A stretch of 37,057 bases of DNA from Candidatus Omnitrophota bacterium (GCA_016196555.1 JACPXL010000014.1:1-37057), one strand, 5' to 3'. Counted from the stretch's first letter, positions 8,870 to 19,600 are shown. Numbers and translations: made by a program. Notes: generated by a model from the letters alone, not told the origin.

Positions 8870-9655
8870 ATGACGGACTATCAATACGTTAAAACGAAAA
8901 TCGAAGACAGAATCGCAGTCGTGACTTTGGACAACCCGCCGGTCAATATCTTGACTTCCAATATCATGGAAGAGCTGGATAAAACTTTTACGGAGCTCAA
9001 TTCAGACGATACCGTTAAAGTCATCGTTTTCACTACCGCAGGAACCAATGCCTTCATTGCCGGCGCTGATATTAAGGAAATTGCCCAGATTGATTCGCCG
9101 GATAAAGCCAGGCTTCTTTCAAAAAAAGGACAAGCTGTGTTGAATAAAATTGAGAATTCAAAAAAAACCAATATTGCCGCCATTCATGGAATTTGTGTCG
9201 GCGGAGGCAATGAGCTGGTCATGGCTTTTCATATGCGGGTCGCGGGTGAACGGGCCCGGTTCGGACAGCCTGAAATTAATTTAGGAATTATTCCTGGATT
9301 TGGAGGGACGCAACGTTTGACCCGTCTGGTGGGTCTTGCTAAGGCCAGAGAGTTGAATTTAACCGGTGATGTGATCACAGCTCAAGAAGCTTTGCGAGTC
9401 GGTTTGGTCAATCGTGTGGTGCCGGACGGGGAGCTGATGAAGCAAACCTTGGGTCTGGCGAAAAAAATCGCAGCCAAAAGCCGCGTGGCCCTCGAGCTTT
9501 GTGAAGAAGCAATGTGCAAGGGGCTTACAACTTCGCTTGCGGACGGGCTTAATCTGGAGGCCGAACTTTTTGCTAAGGTCGCTGCGAGTCAAGATATGAA
9601 AGAAGGCCTTAAGGCCTTTCTTGAAAAAAGACAGCCGAAATTTCAAGATAAATAA
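8870..9655 (+). CDS. Enoyl-CoA hydratase/isomerase
   Basis: Crotonase signatures AFIAGADIKEIAQID and AIHGICVGGGNELVMAFHMRVAGERARFGQPEINLGIIPGFGGTQRLTRLVG. Track start 8852 lies inside the repeat; ATG 8870 (MTDYQYVKTKIEDRIAVVTLDNPPVN) fits better. Confidence 0.94.
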   Translation: MTDYQYVKTKIEDRIAVVTLDNPPVNILTSNIMEELDKTFTELNSDDTVKVIVFTTAGTNAFIAGADIKEIAQIDSPDKARLLSKKGQAVLNKIENSKKTNIAAIHGICVGGGNELVMAFHMRVAGERARFGQPEINLGIIPGFGGTQRLTRLVGLAKARELNLTGDVITAQEALRVGLVNRVVPDGELMKQTLGLAKKIAAKSRVALELCEEAMCKGLTTSLADGLNLEAELFAKVAASQDMKEGLKAFLEKRQPKFQDK

Positions 9656-9685
9656 TCAATCAATGATGCTGGAGGAATTCTCGCA

Positions 9686-10261
9686 ATGAACGTAAGAAAA
9701 ATTTATATTGCAATGCTGATCGGGATTTTTAGTGTAGCGGCCATTTTTTCAAAAGACGGTAAGAAGGAAGAAAAGCTTGCAAAAGCAGAACAGGAAAAAA
9801 TCGTGGTGCAGCAAGCGCCGGCGATTGAAGTCAAAGCTGAAATACCTCCTAGGCCTCCAAAAATTGAATCGGTTCCCGATCTTCCGAGACCTTCTATTCC
9901 TCAGGCACTTAAAGCTCCCTCGGTGGACCCGAGCATGAACCGGATTCAAAAGGAAATTCAGGAAGTCATCAAATTGAATGAAGAATTGAAAAGCCGGTAC
10001 AAATCCCAAGCTGCCGAGATCCAGAGAATTAGTGAACAGGCGCGCATTCACCAGAAAATTTTACAGGATATGAATCAAATGCCGCGAAAAGTGCCGGTGA
10101 TCAAACCCCAGGATACCGAAGAGCTTTTAAAGCAGGAAAAACTGCGGGTGATTGAACAGGATACCGAGGCCAGCCGGAAGTTTATCGAAGATTTGAAGAA
10201 CGCTCCTCCTGATCAGGCAGCGCCTCCAGCAAAGGCGGATTCCGCGGCCAAAGCTTCTTAA
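9686..10261 (+). CDS. Exported/membrane-anchored coiled-coil protein of unknown function
   Basis: N-terminal hydrophobic segment MNVRKIYIAMLIGIFSVAAIFS, Pro-rich middle, helical Glu/Gln/Lys-rich C-terminus; RBS-like ggagga at about 9671-9676. Confidence 0.7.
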   Translation: MNVRKIYIAMLIGIFSVAAIFSKDGKKEEKLAKAEQEKIVVQQAPAIEVKAEIPPRPPKIESVPDLPRPSIPQALKAPSVDPSMNRIQKEIQEVIKLNEELKSRYKSQAAEIQRISEQARIHQKILQDMNQMPRKVPVIKPQDTEELLKQEKLRVIEQDTEASRKFIEDLKNAPPDQAAPPAKADSAAKAS

Positions 10262-10301
10262 CTTTCGTGATTCATCATCCTTATTCCATTGCGGATTCAC
10301 G

Positions 10302-12146
10302 ATGATACGATATCCGGAAGAAGATTTTAATCTCGTCCAAATTTTCCTCGATCGTGTTAAGCGTTATGGAAATCGTCCCGCCTTATATGACCGCCCTTCG
10401 GGAAGATATACGCCCTGGAGCTGGAATGAATGGGCCCTCGAGGTAAAAAGAACCGCCCTCGGTTTGCGGCATTTAGGTGTTAAAAAGGGCGATCGGGTTG
10501 CTATTCTTTCCGAAAACCGGCCGCACTGGACTTTTGCCGATTTAGGGATTCTCAGCCTCGGCGCTGTCACTGTTCCCATTTATCCGACTTCATCCGCGCG
10601 GGAAATCTGCTATATCCTTGAACATGCTGCCACCCGCTGTATTTTTGTTTCCAGCCAACTGCAGTTTGAAAAAATCCGGGCTTTTCTGGATTCAAGCCCG
10701 TTAATTCAAAAAGTCATTCTGTTTGATCCGGGGAAAGAACCGCATGAAAAGACGATCTCATTTTCAAAGCTTGTCGAAAAAGGCGGGCTTGAAGAACTCA
10801 ATAACAGCGATCTTTATCTTCAAATGGTGCGGGCCGTAAAACCGGAGGATTTGGCCACGCTTATTTATACTTCCGGCACCACCGGCCCGCCGAAGGGGGT
10901 GATGCTGACCCATCACAATTTTGTGGCCAATGCCCTTGGCTCGCGTGAAAAAATTCATGTTACCGAGAAAGATATTGCGCTTTCTTTTCTTCCGCTGAGC
11001 CATGTTTTCGAACGTCTGGCCGGCTATTACTTCATGCTTTTTTATGGCGCAACGATCCATTATGCCGAGAGTATGCAGACAGTGCCCGAGGATTTGGTCC
11101 GGGTCCGTCCGACGGTGGCTGCGAGTGTGCCCAGGCTTTATGAAAAAATGTATGCACGTATTCTGGAAACCGTAGAGAGCGCTTCGCCTATCCGGCGTAG
11201 TCTCTTTGCCTGGGCCGTAAAGACAGGCCGCCAAAGGTCGCGGGCGCGTATGGCTGGCGAGGCCTTGGGGCCGGCCCTTGCGTTTAAATTTTTCCTGGCC
11301 AAAAAACTTGTTTTTACAAAACTAAAAAACCGCCTTGGCGGAAGAATACGGTTTTTTATTTCCGGCGGTGCGCCGCTTGCCAAAGAACTCGCCGAATTTT
11401 TTTACGCCGCGGATGTGTTAATCCTCGAAGGCTATGGCCTCACTGAAACCTCCCCGGTGATGGCAGTTAATTCCACCAAAAAATTCCGCTTTGGAACAGT
11501 CGGGCAAATTCTTTCGAATGTGGAAGTCAAGATTGCCGAGGACGGTGAAATTCTTACGCGCGGGCCGTGCATTATGAAGGGGTATTATCAAAATGAGTCC
11601 GCAACGCGCGAGGCGATGGAAGGCGAATGGTTCCATACGGGGGATATCGGCCTTTTAGACCCTGACGGCTTTCTGAAAATTACTGACCGTAAAAAAGATA
11701 TTATCGTGACATCCGGAGGGAAAAATATTTCTCCGCAGAATATTGAAAGCCTTGTCCTCGGCGATAAACTCTTTTCCCAGATCGTTGTCGTTGGAGATAA
11801 AAAGAATTATTTAGTGGCGCTTGTCGTTCCGAATCGAAATGAAGTCGAGCATTACGCGCAAACTCACGGGCTGGATCGTATTACCTGGCGGGAAATTTTA
11901 TGCCGGCAGGAAATTTATGATTGGATCAAGTCCCGGCTTGATGAAAGAACCAAAGATTTGGCCCATTTTGAACAAATTAAATACATGACACTTCTTTCCG
12001 AAGAATTGACTTTGGCCAATGGGGAACTGACCCCCACTTTGAAGATCAAACGCAAAGTGGTGATGCAAAAATATCAGCTGCTGATCGAAGGCCTTTATCG
12101 TAATCGGGAACCTCAAATCCGTCATGACAGACCTTCAGAATCCTGA
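10302..12146 (+). CDS. Long-chain acyl-CoA synthetase (AMP-forming)
   Basis: AMP-binding motif LATLIYTSGTTGPPKGVMLTHHNF; GYGLTETSPVMAVN; GEWFHTGDIGLLDPDGFLKITDRKKDIIVTSGGKNISPQNIE. Confidence 0.95.
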   Translation: MIRYPEEDFNLVQIFLDRVKRYGNRPALYDRPSGRYTPWSWNEWALEVKRTALGLRHLGVKKGDRVAILSENRPHWTFADLGILSLGAVTVPIYPTSSAREICYILEHAATRCIFVSSQLQFEKIRAFLDSSPLIQKVILFDPGKEPHEKTISFSKLVEKGGLEELNNSDLYLQMVRAVKPEDLATLIYTSGTTGPPKGVMLTHHNFVANALGSREKIHVTEKDIALSFLPLSHVFERLAGYYFMLFYGATIHYAESMQTVPEDLVRVRPTVAASVPRLYEKMYARILETVESASPIRRSLFAWAVKTGRQRSRARMAGEALGPALAFKFFLAKKLVFTKLKNRLGGRIRFFISGGAPLAKELAEFFYAADVLILEGYGLTETSPVMAVNSTKKFRFGTVGQILSNVEVKIAEDGEILTRGPCIMKGYYQNESATREAMEGEWFHTGDIGLLDPDGFLKITDRKKDIIVTSGGKNISPQNIESLVLGDKLFSQIVVVGDKKNYLVALVVPNRNEVEHYAQTHGLDRITWREILCRQEIYDWIKSRLDERTKDLAHFEQIKYMTLLSEELTLANGELTPTLKIKRKVVMQKYQLLIEGLYRNREPQIRHDRPSES

Positions 12147-13008
12147 TTCTTGCGTCTGGGAAGAAGGAATGTTTTTTGCCCAGGACCATCTCAAGCTTTT
12201 TTATCGAATTCATATCCGCCCTGGTGCCGCTAATACGCTTGTCATTCTGCATGGTCACGGCGAACATTCCGGCCGCTACGATAAATTTACCCGCATCCTT
12301 GAAAAGGAAAATCTCAATATTGCGGCCATGGATTTACGCGGAAGCGGCCGCTCCGAAGGCCGTGAAGTGTATGTGGAATCTTTTCAGGATTATCTGGCAA
12401 ATCTCTCTTCTTTTATTCAATTTTTGAAACTTCGTTACGGAATTCATGAAAAAGTCATTTTGTTGGGCCACAGCCTTGGCGGTTTGATTGCGATTCATTG
12501 GGCCATGGAACATCCCGAGGCGATCAAAGGCATGATTCTTTCTTCGCCCTGCTTGGGACTGCGTTTGCCGCCGCTTCTCGTGCGTTTCAATGATTGGATG
12601 AACCGGTATTTTCCTAAATTCCTTTATCAAAATCCGGTTTATCCGCCGCATCTGACGCATAATCCGGAAGAGGTCATTCAATACAAAAAAGACCCTCTCA
12701 TCAAAAGAAAAATCACTGTCCGGCTCATCGATGAAATGTTAAAATCGATGGACCTTTTAGAGCAAAAAGGTAAAATCCGTTATCCTTTTCCGGTTTATAT
12801 TCTGTCTGCGGGAATGGAAAAAGTGGTGGATTTTTCACGGACCAAGGATTTTTTTCAAAAGCTCGATGTGCCGGACAAGGATATCGTGATCTTTGACGGT
12901 TATTATCATGAAATTTTCAATGAACTCGGACAGGAAAAGGTCTTTGAGGCATTGAAAGAAAATATTCGCAGAATCGCGGGCCCGCCCCCTTCGGGGGCTG
13001 CTCGATAA
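12124..13008 (+). CDS. Alpha/beta hydrolase, monoacylglycerol lipase-like
   Basis: VILHGHGEHSGRYDKFTRILEKENLNIAAMDLRGSGRSEG; nucleophile elbow GHSLGG; late GYYHEIFNE His motif. Overlaps the upstream CDS by 23 nt. Confidence 0.9.
   Translation: MTDLQNPDSCVWEEGMFFAQDHLKLFYRIHIRPGAANTLVILHGHGEHSGRYDKFTRILEKENLNIAAMDLRGSGRSEGREVYVESFQDYLANLSSFIQFLKLRYGIHEKVILLGHSLGGLIAIHWAMEHPEAIKGMILSSPCLGLRLPPLLVRFNDWMNRYFPKFLYQNPVYPPHLTHNPEEVIQYKKDPLIKRKITVRLIDEMLKSMDLLEQKGKIRYPFPVYILSAGMEKVVDFSRTKDFFQKLDVPDKDIVIFDGYYHEIFNELGQEKVFEALKENIRRIAGPPPSGAAR
12984..12998 (+). terminator. GC-rich hairpin at the 3' end of the hydrolase gene
   Basis: GCCCCC-TTC-GGGGGC inverted repeat just before the stop codon; no U-tract follows. 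Confidence 0.35.
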
Positions 13009-13029
13009 ATTCAAGTGATTATTCGACTT

Positions 13030-13042
13030 CGCTCAGGATGAC
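13030..13042. repeat. Partial copy of the 8779-8857 intergenic repeat end
   Basis: CGCTCAGGATGAC is the exact reverse complement of GTCATCCTGAGCG (8780-8792). Confidence 0.5.
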
Positions 13043-13073
13043 ACCGGAATTTGTCGAACGCGGTACTAATAGC

Positions 13074-13220
13074 TAAGTTTAAATTTTCGAATTATAGTTG
13101 TCTTTCTCTCAATATTTCATGGGCCCGTCCTAAAGGACGGCTCAGCAGTGGTTGAATGGCTGTTAAGTTTTGCAGTTCGAATTGAAGTTATCTTGTTCTA
13201 AACATTCCGTGGGCCCGTAG
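13074..13220 (+). repeat. Imperfect tandem duplication, period 90 bp, reaching into the tRNA 5' end
   Basis: TAAGTTT at 13074 and 13164; TTCGAATT..AGTT.TCTT..TCT.AA.ATT.C.TGGGCCCGT in both units; GGGCCCGT at 13121 and 13211 (offset 90). Confidence 0.75.
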
Positions 13221-13283
13221 CTCAGCTGGGAGAGCGCATCGTTCGCAACGATGAGGCCAGGAGTTCGATCCTCCTCGGGTCCA
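13211..13283 (+). tRNA. tRNA-Ala (anticodon CGC)
   Basis: GGGCCCG-TA-GCTC AGCTGGGA GAGC-G-CATCG TTCGCAA CGATG-AGGCC-AGGAG TTCGATC CTCCT-CGGGTCC-A folds as a complete cloverleaf; anticodon CGC; 3' CCA not encoded. Confidence 0.95.
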
Positions 13284-13406
13284 GATTTTCCTCCTCAAAA
13301 AGCCAATAGTAAAATACTTCTTTTTATAACTTTTTATAACAATTTAATAAATAAACTAAAAATTATACATAACCTATTTATAGTCATGGTGTTAGAGGTG
13401 ATTGTA

Positions 13407-13435
13407 TTGACAGAATGAGGCTTGGCATGTATACT
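13407..13435 (+). promoter_or_regulatory. Near-consensus sigma70 promoter for the giant gene
   Basis: TTGACA (13407-13412), exactly 17-nt spacer, TATACT (13430-13435), in an AT-rich intergenic region; predicted 5' UTR of about 115-120 nt. Confidence 0.75.
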
Positions 13436-13559
13436 TCTTTATCACTTTTATTAACCATTAAATAATCTTATAACTCACGACATCGGTTATTTGTTAGCTA
13501 TCCTCATCCTTGGCGTAACGTATAGAGAAAAATATTAAACCAGAGGACAGCAAACCCTT

Positions 13560-13652
13560 ATGATGGAATGGCAAAAACCAAAGACGAAGCCTTGGCTTCG
13601 TGTTACCGCGTTTTTGACCGCCCTGATTTTTACGTACAACACGTGCTGGGCG
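13560..13652 (+). other. Predicted signal peptide of the giant protein
   Basis: MMEWQKPKTKPWLRVTAFLTALIFTYNTCWA|DNAS: basic n-region, hydrophobic core, small residue at -1. Confidence 0.7.
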
Positions 13653-16600
13653 GATAATGCCAGTCTGATCCATTCCAATACGCAAAAAAATAACCTTCCC
13701 GCCTCAGACATTGCTTCCGCTGCAATGACTTCCGCGCCGAAATCATTTTTCGATTCGCTTCAACTTTCCGATTCGATAGGCCAGATCAAAAGCACATTTC
13801 AAGGTTCCCGAAGCCGCATTATCGTCCACATCCAAGATGCTCACGTGAACGAGGAGGCCCAGCGTAATATTGCCAATATCATCGATTATTTTGCGGCCAA
13901 CCACGGACTTCGCTGGGCCAATCTGGAAGGCGCTGACGGGGAACTCTATACCGAACTATTTTCCATTTTCCCCGATCAAAAAGCCCGGCGTGATGTGGCG
14001 GATTATTTTTTAAAGCAAGGCCGCCTCACCGGTCCTGAATATTTGGCGGTGACGAGCCGTTCGGACCTCAAGCTTTACGGAATCGAAGACAAAGCAATTT
14101 ATGAGGAAAACCGGCAGGCTTACCTGGATTCTTTGGAATATAAAGACCGTGACGAGGCCGTGCTTTCCGAGCTCGAAAAAGTTTTGAATGGCGTCACTCG
14201 CTTTGTGTTTTCACCGGAACTTCGAGAACTTAACCGACGCCGTTCCGGCTTTTACGAAGAAGGCCGCGAGCTTGTGGCCTATGTCCGTTACCTGGTCGAA
14301 ACAGCCGGTAAGCTTAATATCACACTGGATGATTATCCCGGCCTTCATTCGCTTCTCTCCCTGATTGACCTCGAAAAGCAAATCGATTTTGACAAAGCGG
14401 AAACAGAGATTTCTCAGCTGACCGATGATCTCAAGAAAATCCTTTCACGCGAAAAACTTTCCCGCTTTCTAACCAACACTATTCAGTTCCGCATGAAAAA
14501 AATGAAGCGGGCGGATTATTACGGCTATTTGCAAGAAGAAGTGCAGGGACTGCCGCCAACCGGTGCGCCGGCAGGGGGATACGAGAACGTCCTCCACTAT
14601 CTGCAGTACATGCGCCTTTTTGATTCCATTCAGCTCGATGTGTTTGACGAAATTGAAGGACTGGAAAAGGGCATCAAAAATAAACTTTTCCGCAATCCAA
14701 CCGAAGTCACGCTTGATCATCAATGGCGTTTGTTTGAGATCATGAAAAAGATGTTTGATTTTTCACTGACCAAACAGGACGCCGAATTTTTCTACCGCTA
14801 CCGCGAAGAATTCAAGGCCTCGACCTTTCGGGATTTCCTGACGCCGCTTTTGGCGCAGTATCATTTCTCTTTCGGACTCCCCGCCAAAATGGAAGTCCTC
14901 GACCAGGACCTTGCGCGTATTGAAAAATTTTACGGCGCCGCCCTCAAACGCGACCATATCCTTATCGAGAGAGCGATCGAGAAAATGGAGGTTGAGAACC
15001 AAAACATTGCGGCGATTGTCACCGGAGGGTTTCATACGCCGGGCATTGAGAAATACCTGCGTGAGCATGATTATTCCTACATTGTGGTCCAGCCCAAAAT
15101 TGTGACGGCCATCGATACGAAAAAAGAGGCCGAACTTTATCAGAATGCCCTCCGCCAAAGCCCCATGAACATGGAAAGATTTTTGGTGGAATCTTATTTC
15201 CCGCCGAAATCAGCGGTTTTAAACGATCCTCGTTTTCAATTGAGTGCAGGAACAACCATCTTGTCTCAATCCGAAAGCCGTATCGCGCTGCGCAATTTAG
15301 TGAAAAATCCGGAAAGTGTTTGGAAAAATGCCCCGCATGTTCACGAAGTTTCTCTTTGGCTTTTGATGCTGATCGTCTCTCTTTTTAATGCGGGTGATGC
15401 CTCGGCTCTTCCATCCGTTAAAAATTCACAAATTCCTCCGGCAGATCAAAGATTGATGAAACGTATTCTAACGCCTTTCCGCCGCATCGTTTTTGATGAT
15501 CAGGGAAATAAAGCCTATTCAAAAGATGCGCGTGGAAATTACTGGGCCATTGCGCAATATCGTCAGAACTCACGCAGTGAAGTCCGGGCTGCTTTTGGCG
15601 GACGCCGTTCTAATTTTGAAACGATGGAAGTCGGATTGGCCGGTGACCGTAATCTCTATGCTTCGATTATTCCCGCCCACCTGGTTTCTCGCGAAGTCCT
15701 TTCCCGAATGGAAGCGCAGCAAAAGCGCGCGGAAATGAGAGTAAAAGTGTCGGGTGATTTAGAAAAGATTTTGAGTGTCGTTGAGGAAGGCCGTCGGCCT
15801 CTTACGATTCAAAATTTTTACACAGATTATCGAACAGGGCTTATCGACGAAGCTGAATCTGAATATGCGGCGTGGCTGCTTCTTCATGTCCTGGGCCTTC
15901 GAAGCGAACATATTTTAAAGTTAGAAATAAAATGGGTAGAGGCTCAACCGCCGGCCGGTTATGTCAATTTTCTTGAGAATACAGAAGACATTATTCTCGA
16001 CAGACAAGCCGGAAAACTTGTTGATCGAGTTTTAGATTTTATGGGGATTGAAGAGGCGAAAGAAACAAGAGATGATTTAAAAGCCAGGATTCATCAGGAG
16101 CTTTTTGGAGAAGACGGCATTATGCAATTCATTCGTAAAAAATCGCCTAAATCTTCCTTGCTCAGCGATAGAATATTGGCCGAATTACAAGTCGATCACA
16201 CGATTCTGCTCAAGTCATCTGAAGCCAGCCAAGTGACTCCAGTGCCGGGAACTCCGGTTGTTGAACAAGCAGTGAAATCGGAACCTGTTATTCCAGCGGT
16301 TTCCGCTAAATCTACAGAAGGAACGAAGACTATTCCTGCTACGGTTGCGGGGGAAGCTCCTGCAACAGACAAGCCGGCGGAAAGCGCTGTGAAAGCAGTA
16401 GAACCAGCAGCCGTAAGCCCTCCAGCGCCAACTCCTCAGGCGCCGAAGAGTTTCATTCAAAAAATATTGGCATTTTTTGGAGTGATTTTGGTCAGCTGGT
16501 GGCTGACACCTCTGCGATGGACTTTTCGTCAATTGCGAGAAACCGTCACAGAAAAAAATAAAGCGCGTGCCGACAAAAATGCCGCAAAACAGCTTGAGGT

Positions 16601-19600
16601 TCGAAGAAAATTGGGTGTTGAAGCTACGGCGCTAGGTCTTTCAGCGGACAAGTTAGCCGATAGGAAAACAACCGAAATACAAAAGATGATTAAGTCCGCA
16701 AGAAAAATCGGGGGCATTTTTGCCGCTGCCCAGAAAAAGTTAATGAAAGGCCTTGTTAAATTAGAAAAAACAAAACCGAATGTAACCACGGCCGCTGCCT
16801 ATACAGCCCAGATTATCGCTTATCTTGGCGCCGAAGGCGTGATTGCAAAAACAATTGCAGACGTTGAAGCGGGCATTAAAAAGAAGCAATCGTTCGCAGG
16901 AATTTATGAGCAAATAGGGGGCCGTGTCAGGGATGAGTTTGAAACCTCGCTCGAAAAAAAGCTTCGTAAATTATTGGAACCGGTAGAAACCCTCGGTCTT
17001 ATTCCTGCGGTTGAACCGCCTGCGCCAACGAATAAAGATCTTTTACCCATTCTTCAATCTGAAATGCGCAGTAACCTCGATGATTTGCACAAGCGCGCCT
17101 TAGCATTACATGCCGCGGCGGAAGCTGCCGCTAAACAAGTCCAGCCGCAGCCCGAACCCCTTGTGACGCCGGAGCCAACACCAGTAGAGTCAGCACAATC
17201 TGTAACTGCAACACAGGAAGTTGCGGCGGTGGAGGAGCCGGCACAAGTTCCTGCGGTCGAGAAATTCAGATCGACACTATTCGAGATTGTTGATTGGACC
17301 GTTAAAATTGCAGCCTCTATACTTGTTGGCAGAATCGGAGCTTGGATCATCACTTTTCTTATTTTGAAAATGAGTGCCGGACCGGTTGAAAGGCCGGTGA
17401 CTCCACTGACTCCTCCGGCCCCGGCTGCGGCAAGAGTTGAGCTTGCGGTCAATGAAATACCGGAGCGAAAAGCGTTGCCGGCAGTTCTTCCCAATGTGGA
17501 AGGGGAAAAGCCGGGATTGCAAGGTCCCGAAGCTCCGCCCACAGACCGTATCCCGGTTGAACCAACAATTCCGCTTCGCCCGAGTTCCACTCCCGAGGCG
17601 CCAAAGCCATTTGATCCGAACTCATTACCGGACGTACCCAAAGTTGCAGATACTCCTGATCCAAAGGCCACTCAGCCAAAACAAGCGAAACAAGCTTCAG
17701 AAGAAGTGGAAGCTCGAATGAGAGCCGAGAGGGAAGCGAACCTCAAGCATATTCATAATTTGAGACGGGCTTTTGAATCGGGAATTCTGAATCGGGCGGC
17801 TATTGTTCCTGGCCAAACCGTGGTCAATCCAAAAGAATTCAGAATGGGATTTGATGCTAGCGGCAGAAAATTTTCCTATGCGGAGTTACACAAGGCATGG
17901 AAACCCGGAGACGGTAATCTTCTTATGTTTATTGAGAGAACGGACGGAAAAACGGAAGATGAAATAATTACACCGGAAATACTGGGCCAATTAGAAAAAG
18001 TGGCCAGACCAAAATCTCCCGGACATCGTTCCGTGACAATTTATGTCATTCCGGTTCCGGAAGGATTTTTTAGAACTCGCTATCCAAACACGCACGGAAA
18101 TATTGTAACAATTTTTAATCGCCATCCTATTTTTAATGGCTTGCCGCCTGACGAAGTTGTTGCCAAGGATACAGAAAGACCACCGGTTGTGCTTGGCCCT
18201 GGGGTATCAGACCTGAATTTTTCCACTCCCATCAGATTGCCAAACGGTTCTGTGGTTAGGACGCTTAAGGATCTTATGCAGCATTATGATTCTGTGCGAA
18301 TTGATGTCGTGGCAGAGTGGTGCACGCAATGCCCCAGTAATGTCAGAAATTTGGCGGATAATGCTGCGACTCTACGCGCGCAAGGAATTTTCCCTATTGT
18401 GGTTGCGACGGATCCAGGGGATGTGCGTAAGATTCCAACCAGTGCGAATTGGGCGAATAGTCTGGGAGATTTACCTTTAACTTCGGCGGCTATTAATGTT
18501 TCACAATATCCTACCGTCATTGATTATGTAAATGTGAACAATGTCACGCAGCGGCGTTCAGAACTCAGAAGTGTAATTCCTGCTGCGCCAAGCACAGGAT
18601 CAGTTCCTGATTATAGCCGCTTTCAGCCCAAAGCATGGATGTCGTGGGTGAGATTGGGCGTGTTGTTGATTTCCGGCGTGATCGTTTATTTTTTTATCGC
18701 TGTTCCGCTTGCACCTTATCTGGCAACTTATTTTGTAACCACTTTGATTCAGCCGCTCATGGGCGTGTTTTTGTCGAAAATCGCCATTCTTATGATTTCT
18801 ATTGGTTTGATGCATATGGTCATGAACTTAATTGATACAATCAGCGGTGCTTTCCGCACGAACGGTCCTCCGAGCGTTTTTTCGAGAAAAGATGTTATGC
18901 TCGATTATCTTTTGGCGCTCGGCATTACGCGCGAAGACCGGGATGCTCTTTTAGAACGCAAAGGCTACACGGTTGACAGTGTTTCAACCCGCAGGCTATG
19001 GGCCATTATCCGGCAAATCGAGCGCAGCCAGGAAGAAACGTTTGAATTGAATGAACAGGTACATCATCAAAAAGCGCGCGGGCCCCGGAATATTTTTTAC
19101 CATATTCGAATGGTTTCAAATCAGGGCCCTGAACACCCGATTTGGGGGAAACTGCCGTATTTGCCCCAGGCCGCTGTGATAGGATTTGGCAAATGGGCCA
19201 GCCAAAATTTCACCTCTTTGAAGAGTATTGCGACGATGGTCTTGGCTATTCCCATGATTCCCTATCACTTGGCGGAAAGCTTTTTCCTGACCTTTTTCCT
19301 CCCGCAATTCAAATGGAATTTTTTAAGCCTCCGGCCCAATCAGCTCCGGCCCGAGCAAGTCTTGCGCATGATTGATTATTATTTGCCCCAAGCACCGCCA
19401 AAACCGCGGCCTTCGGCGGACCGCTTTATGATTGGCGTAGAATTTATACGCGGCATTTTATGGGACAATGCCATTATTCACCGCGGCTCCTCTCGATTTT
19501 TGAGTAAACGTCTTTATCTTTCCGGCATTGGATTGGTCGGCTGGTATTTTGTTCTTCGCTATGTTGAATTTCTTATGATCCCCGTTTTTCCAGCCATCGC

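Noticed and set aside
10764-11234. 156-aa minus-strand ORF
   Set aside because: Antisense to the acyl-CoA synthetase gene.
17054-17671. 205-aa minus-strand ORF rich in Gly/Ser/Thr
   Set aside because: It is the antisense of the Pro/Ala/Glu-rich linker of the giant CDS; its composition simply mirrors the sense codons and no start context or domain is recognisable.
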